Positions 54,701 to 64,000 of a stretch of DNA of 64,000 nucleotides are shown here, in pieces. The notes beneath the pieces are model-generated. The model saw only the letters and a program-made list of their open reading frames with translations, was not told the origin of the DNA and ran no database searches. The DNA comes from Cristatella mucedo (Eukaryota; Bryozoa; Phylactolaemata; Cristatellidae): contig WPIO01000135.1 in assembly GCA_009760855.2 (NCBI GenBank), positions 969,501-1,033,500 of the forward strand, given 5' to 3'. Position 1 is the stretch's first letter. Each line of letters opens with the position of its first letter. Position numbers and translations under genes: made by a program.

Positions 54701-57399
54701 CCTATGGTTTACCACAGACATTAAACTAGCTAGGTCTAGTAAGCGCAAGCTTGAAAAACCATACTAAAGATCTGGACTGACTGTCCAGCGACAGGCATAC
54801 GAGGACTACTGTCAGTCGTACCAATTGATCCTAGCAAAGGTCAAGTCTAGCTTCTATAAAAACATTGTTGAATCACAGATGTACAATCCAAAAATGCTGA
54901 TGTGGATGATCAACGATCTCCTCAACCACTCCCAGATTAGCTCCTTACCGGATGATCCCTGTAATGATCTAGCTGATCGCTTCCCTACCTCCCTTGTCCA
55001 GAAGATAGACAAGATCAGGGAGTCCATCCCTGCGATATCAGCATGCCCCCTAGAATGTTGTCCTTTGATTCACTGCAGCACCTCAATGTCTACATTCAAG
55101 CAGGCCACTAGTGATCTCATCCTGAAGTTCATATCCCAATCAAAGAAGACAAGTCCTTTGGACCCAATTCTCAGTCCTGCTCCTACGTTGCATTGATCTG
55201 CAGCTGCCGTTCATAACTAGTAGAATTATTGTCATTAGCCTCAGATCATGTCCCAGCACCTTCCAGAAAAGCTGTAGTCAGGCCACTTCTCAAGAAAGCG
55301 ACACTAGACCAAGAGAAATTGAGCAATTACCACCTAGTCTCCCTTCTATCATTTCTGTCAAAGACACTGGAACGAGTCGTAACCGACCAGCTAAACTCGT
55401 ATATTGAAACTTCAAGCCTTGCATGTAAGTTCCAGTCTTGCTTTAGAGCTAATTACTCCACGGAGTCAGCATTGCTTCGGGTGTACAATGACCTACTTAG
55501 AAATGCAGACATGGGTAGAGTTTGTCTGCTCGTTTTGCTTGATTTTTCGGCAGCTTTTGATACTATCGGTCACCAAGTCCTTCTTGAGCCGCCTCTCATC
55601 TCGCCTGGGTATCACTGCCACTGCTCTGCAATGGTTCAGGTTCTATCTCAGTGGGAGACTCCAGAGTATTGATGTGAATGGACAGAAATCATCCGAGGAA
55701 CCTCTAAAACATGGGGTACCTCAGGGCTCCGTGCTAGGTCCGGTTCTTTTCACTGTTTATACTCTTCCTCTTGCCGATGTGATTGCCAAGCACAATCTAA
55801 GCTTTCACTTCTATGCGAATGACACCCAGTTGTACCTTTGCTTTGATCCCTTCCAGTTTTCGAGCACCTCGAATTCTCTCATTTACCCTCACTGCATGTA
55901 TTGATGACATCCGCACATGGATGACAGCAAATTTTCTAAAACTAAACGATGATAAAACTAACTTACTAGTTATGGGCAAACCCAGTGTGATTCAGAAATT
56001 GGAAAGGCTGACGCTCAAAATTGGCTCTGCCAGCATATCTCCTGTTGAATCAGCTCGAAATTTAGGTGTCATGTTCCAAAGTGACCTCTCGTTAGACGAT
56101 CACATCAGCTCCACAATCAAGTCTGCCTACTTTCAGATACATAACGTTGCTAAAATTCGGGCTTGTTTAGATAAGGATACCACGTCTAATTTGGTCCATG
56201 CATTTGTGACATCCTGTCTTGCCTTCTGTAACTCACTGTCTGCTGGCCTACCGGCATGTGCATTTAGGCGCCTACAGCTGGTGCAAAACTCTACAGCTAG
56301 GCTTGTCTGTCGTGAGTGTCGCAGCTGCCGCTTATCGCCACTTCTTGCCAGTCGATCGTGTTTCCTTTGCAGCAAATGTAAAACACACAGAAAGAGTTCT
56401 CTTAGGGCACTTTATCAAGTGTATTTTTATTATTATTATTACCATTATTATTATTATCTGGGTGACCTATTCCTAAGTAATAATTCACTAGATGAGTGCA
56501 TCAGCTCTGCAGCCAAGAGTGCCTACTTTCAGCTATGTAACGCTGCAAAAATTCGTGCTTACTTAGATCAGCTTACCTCAGCCAAGCTGGTCCAAGCTTT
56601 TGTAATATCCCATCTAGATGTCTGTTACTCACTACTTGCAGGTGTTCGTACGTGTGCAAGATTTTGCTTGCAGACCGTTCAAAACTCAGAGAGGTTGTTG
56701 ATGTGAACTAGTAACTGCCACATTATGCTACTTCTCTCTGACCTGCCGCAGCTCCCCAGTAGGCTGCAGGTCGAGTCGACTTACTTTCGGAGCTCACTAC
56801 CGACTGACGTTACGACGTCCTCTGACGTCACGACATTTAAAGAGAAACTAGAAATTCACTTATTCCTCAAAGCGTTTGCTCTCTCCGAGTAAATTGTCAT
56901 TTGGGTGCTGAAATTGTGCTGGTTATCACTAACCAATGGCCATGCTTTCTTTCGAGCTGACGTTAAATGCCTAGAAAAAGAGACCTGTTAGGGTGTTCTG
57001 AACATATTATTATCATTACTTTTGCATGCCCTAGATGTGAATGCATGCGCGTGCATTGCTTGCAAATGTCGATTTGTGTGTTCTCATTAAGATTACTGAG
57101 TAGGCTGCCTCACCCCAAGGGTTATTCGTAGGGTAAGGCTAACGCTGCTCATTTTTTATTACTATCGTTTGCAGCTTCTGCATAATGTCCTTGCCAGTTA
57201 GTCCATTTCCACTCAGTGTATTTGTGAGTTTGCCTTGATGCCGCGTGTGAATGGCTGTAGCGGGCTGTGTGCTAGTGGGCTCTCCCCGCCTGTCTCTCTC
57301 TGTCTCTGTCTCTTTCTCTCTGTGTCTCTCTTTCTGTCTCTCTCTCTCTCTATCTCTCTCTGTCTGTCTCTCTGTTTCTGTCCTTCTGTCCTTCTCCCT

Positions 57400-57472
<73 letters not shown>

Positions 57473-59408
57473 AGCAAGCAAGCTCTCTTGGCTCTTCTTG
57501 CTGAACAAGAAGCTGTCTAGGCTTCTAGTGTAATGTAAAGTAATATGTCTTCGTCTGCAACTGTAACCAACTTACTAGTTATGGGCAGACCAAGTGTGAT
57601 TCAGAAATCAGAACGTTTAATGGTCACAATCCGCTCTGCCAGCATATCTCCTGTTGAATCTGCATGAAATCTAGGCGTCCAGTTCCAAAGTGACCTTTCA
57701 TTAGACGACCATATCAGCTCTGCAGTCAAGTCTGCCTACTTTCAGCTACATAACATTGCTAAAATTTGGGCTTACTTAGACAGGGATGCCACATCTGTCC
57801 ATGCATTTGTGACATCCCATCTTGACTTGTGTAACTTACTGCTTGCTGGTCTATTGGCCTGTGCACTCAGGCGCTCACAGCTGGTGCAAAACTCTACAGC
57901 TAGGCTTGTATGTCGTTAGTGTCACAGTTGCCAAATCATACCACTTTTTGCCGACCTGCACTGGCTCTCAGTCAAGCAACACATCGGCTTTAAGGTTTTG
58001 TCACTCACTGTCAGGTTCCTCCATTTTTTGGCTCTAGCCTACCTATCAGATTTACTCTCCCAACAGGCTAAGCATCGTGCCACCCGCTTTTCGGAATGTA
58101 ATCGTTTTACCTATACCTCGTACGAGCCTCAAATCCTTTGGAGACCATGCCTTTACTTCGTATGCTTCTAAAGCCTGGAACTCACTTCCGACTGGCCTCT
58201 GACTTGACCACATTTAAAAAGAAACTCAAAGCGCATCTATTTATCGCATCATTTAATGGGTCCAAGTAATTCGTGCTTAGTGTGCATGTCACCTCTAACC
58301 ACGTTATGCTTGCTGTTCATTGAGCATGCTACTGCTAGCCATTCGATCGTGCTTCCTATACAGCAAATGTGAAGTGCCTAAAAAGAGATTGAATTATCTG
58401 AGGGCTCTATAGAAATTCATTATTATTATTATTATTAACTCCTCAAAGCCGCAATGATATTGGGTGTCTCATGAAGGAGAGTTTTCTATAGCGAACTCAA
58501 TGCCTAAGTGGCTTTTGATACAAATTCGGTATTCAACAGATTTAATCTCACTTAACAAAGAGAAATGGAGAAGAATGGCTTAGTCAGGAGGGTAGTTGAG
58601 GAAGTGAGTAGCATGGCAGTAGCAGCTCAGCACGGCTGTAATGGATGTCGGTGAGCCGTGATGGCACACTAGGTAAGGCGGTTGCTTTCACGACCTCGGT
58701 CCCAAGTACGTGGGTTCGATTCCTGTGGTGGGCGATCCTTTATCGCCACTGCAAGCGGTGGTGATTGCTGTAAAAGCTCTTCTGTCGTTATACAAAAAGA
58801 GGCTGTTTAATCAGCTAGGATTTATTTTTTAATGTGCCACCGCCTGCAGCAGGAGAGTAGATGTCGTTGCATAATCTACTGCAGCCCCCTCTGCGTGCCA
58901 TCTGCTTGGTCCTCCAGTGTCTTTGTGTCGTCACAAAATGGCGCTGTCTGTAGCAGACACACCTGCTCATGGCTCACGGCCTAACAGCCTGGGTATCATA
59001 TACATAATGAAATGGGGCATGGGGCATCCGCCGTGGCACATCCACCTTGACACAAGAGGGATGCCAAAGCAGCTGATTAGCTGCTAACTGCACTACCTTG
59101 GTGGTGTTTGATGGCAGTCAGATAAAAACCTATTGCACTGGATAACCTCTGCCTTCCTTAGTGGAAGCTGGTGGGCAGGAGCCTGAGCGAGTAGAATGAG
59201 TGAGCAGTAGCAGTTCTTCGAGAGAGCTCAGCTTGTTCGCCTTGTGCGAACTTCTTCTGCGAACAGCCTTCTATGTGCAACTGTCCCCTTCTCGGGCCGA
59301 GCGTATTTACCCGTGGCCGGTCATGATTCTATATGCAGAATCTTCCCTGTGGTACTAGCAAGGAGGAATGTGTACATGTTCGCTCAGTGCTTGCAGTAGT
59401 GCATATAG

Positions 59409-59448
<40 letters not shown>

Positions 59449-62400
59449 ACACATGTGTTTGTGCACGCTTCAAGAAATTAGAGAACCTCACTTGGTCGTC
59501 CGCAGTCTGGGCATACTTGTATGAGCACAGCAATAGGCCAAAAAGAATACGACATGTGTGAATAAAGTCAGGCAAAAAAGCATCAGGGTCCATGGCTGAA
59601 CTCTCGAACCGAGCTGTTTCCAGCACTCTACAGTTGCTGAAGTAATGCACAGCCAACTGTAGAAAGGTTTTTCTCCAAAGCCCCATTCTTGACACATGTA
59701 ACAAGTGATTGTGCTCAATGGAGGTATGCTACTCCAGAGAACTATCTTCCAAAGCTGTGACGGTGTCGAAAGCCGCAATTAGCCTCAGACGTTACCAAAG
59801 CAGGGTGGTTTTCGCATTTTCTGGCTCACTGCAAGCTTGCACGATTTCGCCTTGTCTCAAGTTAACTAGGCACTGCGATTTTCACGGTTTGCAGCTCGTC
59901 TCAGGATGCGAGGATTTTTGGCAGTGCATTCGACACGGTGCCGCTGTGTGCCAGCAACTGCTAACAAAGCATTTTATCATTTTCGTTCCGCTGCAGGTGT
60001 GTGCGCTGCGCACCGGTGCCGACAAGCAGCTGCTATGCCGTGATGGCCACGATTGCTGATCGGGCGCGCGTGCCCTGGATCGGCGGCAGCGGAGCAGTGC
60101 AGCTGCAGTGCGATGTCGCCCTGCCGATCCTCATACTGCCGACGCTGTTCGTGCTGGCCACGGCGCACGAGCTGCTCACGATCGCCGTCTGCCTGGCCAC
60201 GCCCATCGCCCTGCTGCTCTACTACTTCCTGTGGCGGCGGAGCGGGCCGCGCCGCTCTCGAACGCGCTTCTTCTATGCCTGGTCCCTCGTGTCGACTTTC
60301 GCCTGCTTCTACGTGTTTGTCGTTGCCGCGGTGCTCTCCCGAGAGGTGCTGCTGTGGGAGATGCTGATCGTGTTCACCCTCTTCGGCGTCATGCTGTACG
60401 CCCTGTACTTGGTCAAGTGCGACCCAGGCACCCTGCGACCCGTTCACTCAGTCAACGCCTCCGCTGGCGGAGAGCAGAGGTCAGCATCGGCAGGCCGCGA
60501 TCCTGCCGGGTCTTCTGCTGCCGCTGCCTCCGCGGACAGGGGCGACGTGGCGGCAAATAGCGGCAGCTGCACGAGCCCCGTGAAGAGGACTCGGGGCGTG
60601 AGCGAGTGCCTCAGCGAGGCCGACGTCACGTGGGTTGACTCGAGGCCACTGAAGGGTGAGCGCGCTGAAGCATCGTCATTACATTAACGTCGGGCGCCTC
60701 GAAGGCTGCAGCCTCGAGTGCTGAGCACCTTGCACACTGCCATGCATCGGTGGGAGGTTTGGGTGGAGGCGTTACGTCTCGGTGGCCTATTGTCTGGGAC
60801 AGAGGGGAGGGAGGGCTAGATATCTGAGTGCTGAGTGCCCAGATGCCATGTTCAAGAGCAGTCTGAATGCCTGCCTTCGCATTCTGTTGGCGCGGCAGCG
60901 TCCAGCCGTCTGGTTTGCTGCCGCCAACCCTCTACCTCTTCAGCAGCTGCTGTAGGAAGGGGTCGGTCGCTGTGAGAGCTCGTAGGCTATTTTTGCTGTG
61001 TATCTGCCTCAAAGGCTAGCAGTTCTTGCTCACTGGACACAGGTAAAGTTGAGTAGAACTGACACACCTTTACCCAAGACTGAAATGATGCCAAGTCAAT
61101 GCAGATGGTGACAGAAGCCGGAAGCATGCTCCAGACTTTTAGTACATGCAAACTGAAGGCTCTGTTGCTAAGAGATTTCAATTTAGTGCGTGGGACTGTG
61201 CGATGCCCAGATTATGAGAAGTGGATGGTTCGAGAGCACGTGACTGGAGGAGCAAGAAGATGGGATAGGTCAAGGCTGGTGCAAGCAAGATCTGTTTAGT
61301 CTAACCGATACTTGGTAGGGAGATAGTGAAGCTGAGACAGAAGTAGTGTGGTATGGCGGCTATGCCATTGACAACAGACCAGGCAAGCTGCAGCTCCAGT
61401 CGACAGTCCTGAATAAAGGGAATTGCAGTGGCCTTGATGTGACTTCTCAAGGCATGAACTAGTTTGGCCGTGGTACTCCTGTCCAAACGGGACCTGATTT
61501 TGTTCCTCAGCTGAATTTTGGCTGACTTGACAGTTGGGGTAATGAGTTCATCCAATGACAATTCGTCTTGGAACAGCATTTCCAGATTACCGACAGATGT
61601 ACTGGGATGATGCTAGATAAACCAATCTTGAGGATGAGGTCTTCCAGCGTAAGGATAATAGTAATAATATATTTGTATAGCACCTCTAGACAACTCAATC
61701 TCTTTCTAAGCACTTTACAGATGATGTAGAGAGAGAGAGAGAGCAGTCTAAGCTGCCCACTAATTTTGGACGGAAGCCATTTTGCTGTGAGGGGTCGCAG
61801 CAGTTGTCATTGGTCGGCTGGCTTATGCTTCAGCTATAAATCAGGAACAAGCCCAATTCATCCTTCAGGGGGAACACTCCCACCGAGCTAAAGCCATTAT
61901 CTGGCTTGATGGCTAAGTCGTGCTGTTGGCATAGACGAGCAAAGGGTGAGGCTCTGCCCAGGCAAAAACCAGCCGGAAGACGTGATTTTTGGTATACTTG
62001 TCAATCTGTGATGATCGTCTTCCATGCCGTCCGTGCTTAGCCTTTTAGCTATTGCCGGTATCTCGATGAACTTGTCATGTTGGGTAGATGTGCTGCTGCT
62101 CACTTGATTTAGCTTGCTTCTAGTGCGAGTAGGAAAAATTGCATGCAAGCAAACCAACTGGTTCTGCAGGCATGCATGCTTGGCTGGCTGAGGTTTCTTC
62201 CCGTGTCTCAGCTAGTATAGGCATACATAGGATATCTTAACTGCTCTCCAATCATAGGTCGAGCGAATCAAAAGACCCCTCCTCGGTTAACAGGGTACTG
62301 GACGATACAGTTTATATGCAAGGGGAAGGCTATATTCTCTGGTTTATGGCATTGCTTGCATGCCCTTGCATGTACCTATTCGATTTGTATTTCATTCACA

Positions 62401-62513
62401 GATGGCTTTTTGAGGACATACTGTGAAAAGTGCCATTTAGTTCAGCCACGCAGAGCCAATCACTGCCAAGTGTGTCAACAATGCATCGAAGAGCGCGACC
62501 ACCACTGTATTTG
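51719..62513 (+). CDS. ZDHHC23: DHHC palmitoyltransferase, ZDHHC23-like (3' end beyond window)
   Basis: Three exons are visible: 51719-51846, 59997-60655 and 62402-62513, in phases 2, 1 and 2, giving 299 complete codons before the gene leaves the window. Exon 1 gives the Cys-rich N terminus (LCCCEYKNQDGEIAH, then SCCCDCSALDDAADR), which matches human ZDHHC23. Exon 2 continues with ATIADRARVPW, then several hydrophobic segments (LPILILPTLFVLATA, IALLLYYFLW, FYAWSLVSTFACFYVFV, IVFTLFGVMLYALYLV) and a low-complexity Ser/Ala linker. Exon 3 is the Cys-rich zinc domain, CxxC-x9-HCxxC, ending in the catalytic DHHC as ERDHHCIW. Family knowledge: the catalytic Cys carries the acyl group that is passed to protein cysteines at Golgi/ER membranes. 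The exon after the DHHC (NSCVG-type) was not found before the window ends. Confidence 0.93.
51847..53699. other. ZDHHC23 intron 1, left part
   Basis: A 119-codon frame (51878-52237) starts just inside the intron, but has no known domain. The only repeat recognised is a short Rep-X piece. Confidence 0.5.
52405..52475 (+). mobile_element. Rep-X module, short
   Basis: GTGTGCTATAGAAAACTCTC, CTGTATGAGAAGTCTTTGTG, GCTTCGTGGAGTTACCGAGG. Lies in ZDHHC23 intron 1. Confidence 0.6.
53700..54149 (+). mobile_element. LINE-A-like RT fragment, decayed
   Basis: Near 53830 the frame reads MVSQGSVLSPFLFAICTF (RT motif B) and near 53930 an ADDTQ-like stretch follows, then the LVM..P and KLETL region. It precedes and may be head-joined to the copy at 54150. 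Confidence 0.65.
54150..56456 (+). mobile_element. LINE-A copy carrying endonuclease end through RT
   Basis: The most 5'-complete LINE-A here. MGDFKIHFDNLSDAF near 54258 is the end of an APE-type endonuclease (GDFN-x-H motif). A linker follows, then RT (VVRPLLKKAT, LLVLLDFSAAFDT, VPQGSVLGP, FHFYANDTQLY). The catalytic YADD reads YAND, so the copy is dead. The C-terminal block breaks off at 56350 (SPLLAS) and jumps directly to the 3' UTR tail, an internal deletion of roughly 0.5 kb relative to the copy at 43395. Confidence 0.87.
56457..57025 (+). mobile_element. Older LINE-A subfamily fragment
   Basis: Begins LFLSNNSLDECISSAAKSAY, clearly related to but diverged from LINE-A, and continues through a decayed C-terminal block to a 3' end at about 57010 with a short ATT run. 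It directly abuts the tail of the preceding copy. Confidence 0.7.
57290..57474 (+). repeat. CT-rich tract ending in (CT)n
   Basis: Impure CTGTCTCT repeats, then about 33 pure CT units (57405-57470), in ZDHHC23 intron 1. Confidence 0.96.
57560..58437 (+). mobile_element. LINE-A copy, 3' part
   Basis: Starts at the NLLVMGRPSVIQKSERL-like region and runs through the C-terminal block to 3' UTR and (ATT)n at 58420-58437. Several stops (for example after LGVQ) break the frame. It follows a long CT repeat. Confidence 0.83.
58440..58625 (-). mobile_element. Rep-X module
   Basis: CTCCTCAAAGCCGCAATG, GGAGAGTTTTCTATAGCGAA, CCTAAGTGGCTTTTGATAC, then ACAGATTTAATCTCACTTAA and TAGTTGAGGAAGTGAGTAGC. It abuts the LINE-A tail on the left and a SINE-1 on the right. 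Confidence 0.65.
58645..58825 (+). mobile_element. SINE-1, well preserved
   Basis: GGTGAGCCGTGATGGCACAC, TAGGTAAGGCGGTTGCTTTC, ACGTGGGTTCGATTCCTGTG, AAAGCTCTTCTGTCGTTATA, AGAGGCTGTTTAATCAGCTA. Same subfamily as the copy at 7488. Confidence 0.85.
58826..59996. other. ZDHHC23 intron 1, right part
   Basis: A GT repeat and otherwise unassigned DNA, ending in the acceptor TTTTCGTTCCGCTGCAG before exon 2. Confidence 0.55.
59410..59448 (+). repeat. (GT)n microsatellite
   Basis: About 19 GT units in ZDHHC23 intron 1. Confidence 0.96.
61010..61645 (-). mobile_element. LINE-A older-subfamily fragment in ZDHHC23 intron 2
   Basis: Minus-strand pieces SLSNRAFSLHVLKVWSMLP (near 61120) and QDELSLDELITPTVKSAKIQL (near 61540) are diverged versions of the LINE-A C-terminal and thumb blocks. 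Confidence 0.65.
61646..61722 (-). mobile_element. LINE-A 3' tail
   Basis: ATAATAGTAATAATAT, then the hairpin region with CAACTCAATCTCTTTCTAAG and GCACTTTACA. It abuts the preceding fragment. Confidence 0.7.
61723..62401. other. ZDHHC23 intron 2, right part, nothing recognised
   Basis: A short GA run at about 61727-61743, then unassigned DNA to the acceptor ATTTCATTCACAG. Confidence 0.5.
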
Positions 62514-63159
62514 GTATGTGTGCAATGATACATGTGCAGTTATGTTAATAGACATGTCCGTTCGTGATATGTAAGATGTCTATTTTGCTATACACATCTC
62601 TTATTATTATTATCATCATACTTGCGGTTACCATAGTGTCAGCAGCGTTTGAAAGAAATCAGCTGAACCCTTGTTAAATGTGTTGTTTCATTTGATCGTC
62701 TAGGAACTCCTTTTTAGTTTGTGCTTGAGAAAAGTGGTATAGCTCAGGGGGCTGTTGCCCCCTAGTCTAGTCTTGCCGCCAGGTGCCACCTTTTGCCAAA
62801 TCTGTCACCCGCTAACACGGGTGGGGGCAGCGTAGATAGAAAAGTCCAACGTTCGTTCGTAAGTTGTGCTGTATCTCTCTGAACGACAGGAACACTGGCC
62901 ACCACCTGCATTTTTCCTGGTCATACAAACGCCAAGCCTTTTTTCATGCTAGTTGCTCTTCCATCGCCTGTTTAATATCTAGTAGCAACCCCAGTGCCCT
63001 CAATGCCTGGCAGTTCAGTAGGGTTTGCCGGAGACAGGCATCTGAATAAGCATCTTCGTCTGACAAAAAGTTGTGGCCTGTCCTCACTAGCTGTCACCAG
63101 CATCCCCAACACAGGTACTAGTGGTACACCAGCATTGTATGACAATGCTCATGCATGTT
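62514..63159. other. ZDHHC23 intron 3 start, nothing recognised
   Basis: Begins with donor GTATGT after the DHHC exon. No NSCVG-type exon is visible here or further right, so the gene continues beyond the window. Confidence 0.6.
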
Positions 63160-63480
63160 ATCGATAATAAAAACAATAATAATACTAAGACATTTGTAGA
63201 GTGCCCTCAGAGAACTTTTTATCTCTTTCCAGGCTCTTTGCATATGCTGTAAGGGAAGCATGTCAAAACGGTGTATGATAACATGAACAGCAGCAGCATG
63301 CATAAGAATTTAAAGGACAATTCACATGGACTCAGCAAATGCCGTGATAAAGAAGTTTGTTTGTAGCTTCTTTTTAAATGAGTGAGTTTCAGGCTTTGAG
63401 AGCTTAGGAGCTAAAATTAGCATCGTTAGGATCTGGCAGATGCTTGCCGTAGGCTAATGGTTCTGATATCTTTGGTCACG
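63160..63480 (-). mobile_element. LINE-A 3' end fragment
   Basis: (AAT)n-like start, hairpin region GAGTGCCCTCAGAGAAC, then 3' UTR and a decayed C terminus (FKKKL-equivalent near 63370). Confidence 0.72.
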
Positions 63481-63513
63481 TCATCCCCTACCAACCATGA
63501 ACCTTTCATCAGG

Positions 63514-63656
63514 TTTGGTCCAGAGGTCAAGGTGCTTGCCTTTAACAACTTAGGTCAAGGTGAATATATTTCATGACTGAGATGATAAGCTTGAGCCCCA
63601 TGGCATATGTGAAGCACCTGTATAGAGATTAATTTCTATTAGGGGCTATACAAATG

Positions 63657-63660
<4 letters not shown>
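63514..63660 (+). mobile_element. SINE-2, with long TA/TG tail
   Basis: GGTTTGGTCCAGAGGTCAAG, GCTTGAGCCCCATGGCATAT, AAGCACCTGTATAGAGATTA, GGGGCTATACAAATGTAATA, then (TA)n and (GT)n at 63661-63705. Confidence 0.8.
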
Positions 63661-63702
<42 letters not shown>

Positions 63703-63705
63703 ATG
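63661..63705 (+). repeat. (TA)n/(GT)n tail repeat
   Basis: About 14 TA units then about 7 GT units, directly at the 3' end of a SINE-2. Confidence 0.93.
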
Positions 63706-63894
63706 TATACAGTCAGTGCTGTATATCAGTCATGTATGCCATCATGTAATCAGTGCCAGCAGTGCTAGTACAGCCACTTAAGAGATCATTTGTGACTGAA
63801 ATTGAGGCTCATGCTATCACACTGGTACTATGCCAGCAGCATCAGCACAGCGAAATGTGGAACCACATTCAGCTTTATAATAATTAAAATAATA

Positions 63895-64000
63895 CTATCT
63901 GATTTAATAGACTCTTTTTGTATAGCGACAGAAGAGCCTTTACGGCTATCGCCACTGCAAGCAGTGGCGATAAAGGATCGCCCACCGCAGGATTCGAACC
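63895..64000 (-). mobile_element. SINE-1, cut by the window edge
   Basis: TGATTTAATAGACTCTTTTT, GTATAGCGACAGAAGAGCCT, CCACCGCAGGATTCGAACC. Confidence 0.8.

Noticed and set aside
59977-60447. A 156-codon minus-strand frame opposite ZDHHC23 exon 2
   Set aside because: A shadow of the GC-rich coding exon, low-complexity Gln/Arg/Glu composition.
60001-60687. ZDHHC23 exon 2 as a stand-alone gene starting at a GTG or internal ATG
   Set aside because: The exon is preceded by a good acceptor, its frame joins the conserved Cys-rich exon 1 by phase, and it ends at a donor before 60687.

Overview
The window is a piece of an animal nuclear genome: protein genes are split into short exons by GT-AG introns of 0.1 to 8 kb, and the introns are filled with CR1/L2-like LINE fragments, tRNA-derived SINEs and long dinucleotide repeats. 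The genes have human counterparts, including CCDC15, ANAPC13 and ZDHHC23. This fits a repeat-rich invertebrate that keeps many ancestral animal genes, but the sequence alone does not name the phylum. There is no bacterial, plasmid or phage content and no CRISPR array.

Five genes can be read, left to right. (1) CCDC15-like centriolar coiled-coil gene, + strand, visible exons 3098-27975; its N-terminal exon(s) were not found. (2) ANAPC13, a small anaphase-promoting-complex subunit, + strand, 29280-29507, complete. (3) U2AF1 (U2AF35 splicing factor), - strand, 34120-37099, eight exons, 233 residues, complete. (4) PSENEN (PEN-2, gamma-secretase subunit), + strand, 37439-46919, three exons, 101 residues, complete. 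(5) ZDHHC23-like palmitoyltransferase, + strand, from 51719 with three exons visible; it runs past the right edge after the DHHC exon. U2AF1 and PSENEN are head to head, 339 bases apart, and share one promoter region. Human U2AF1L4 and PSENEN have the same arrangement.

Repeats fill most of the rest. LINE-A is a CR1/L2-like family with more than 20 fragments, most 5'-truncated and ending in (ATT)n. LINE-B is a second reverse-transcriptase lineage (25.2-25.96 kb). LINE-C is a third (32.1-32.6 kb), whose 3' end is probably the dispersed module here called Rep-X. SINE-1 and SINE-2 are two tRNA-derived families; the 3' end of SINE-2 matches the 3' end of LINE-A, including a short GC hairpin, so LINE-A is its likely mobilising partner. 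A 187-bp hAT miniature element at 10724-10910 closely resembles the horizontally transferred SPIN family of tetrapods and has a recognisable 8-bp target duplication. This is the most unusual single item in the window. A 0.6-kb terminal-inverted-repeat element (26239-26856) carries a nested SINE-2.

The genes do not form one pathway. The head-to-head U2AF1/PSENEN pair is the only arrangement that suggests shared regulation. No unknown multi-gene system was found.
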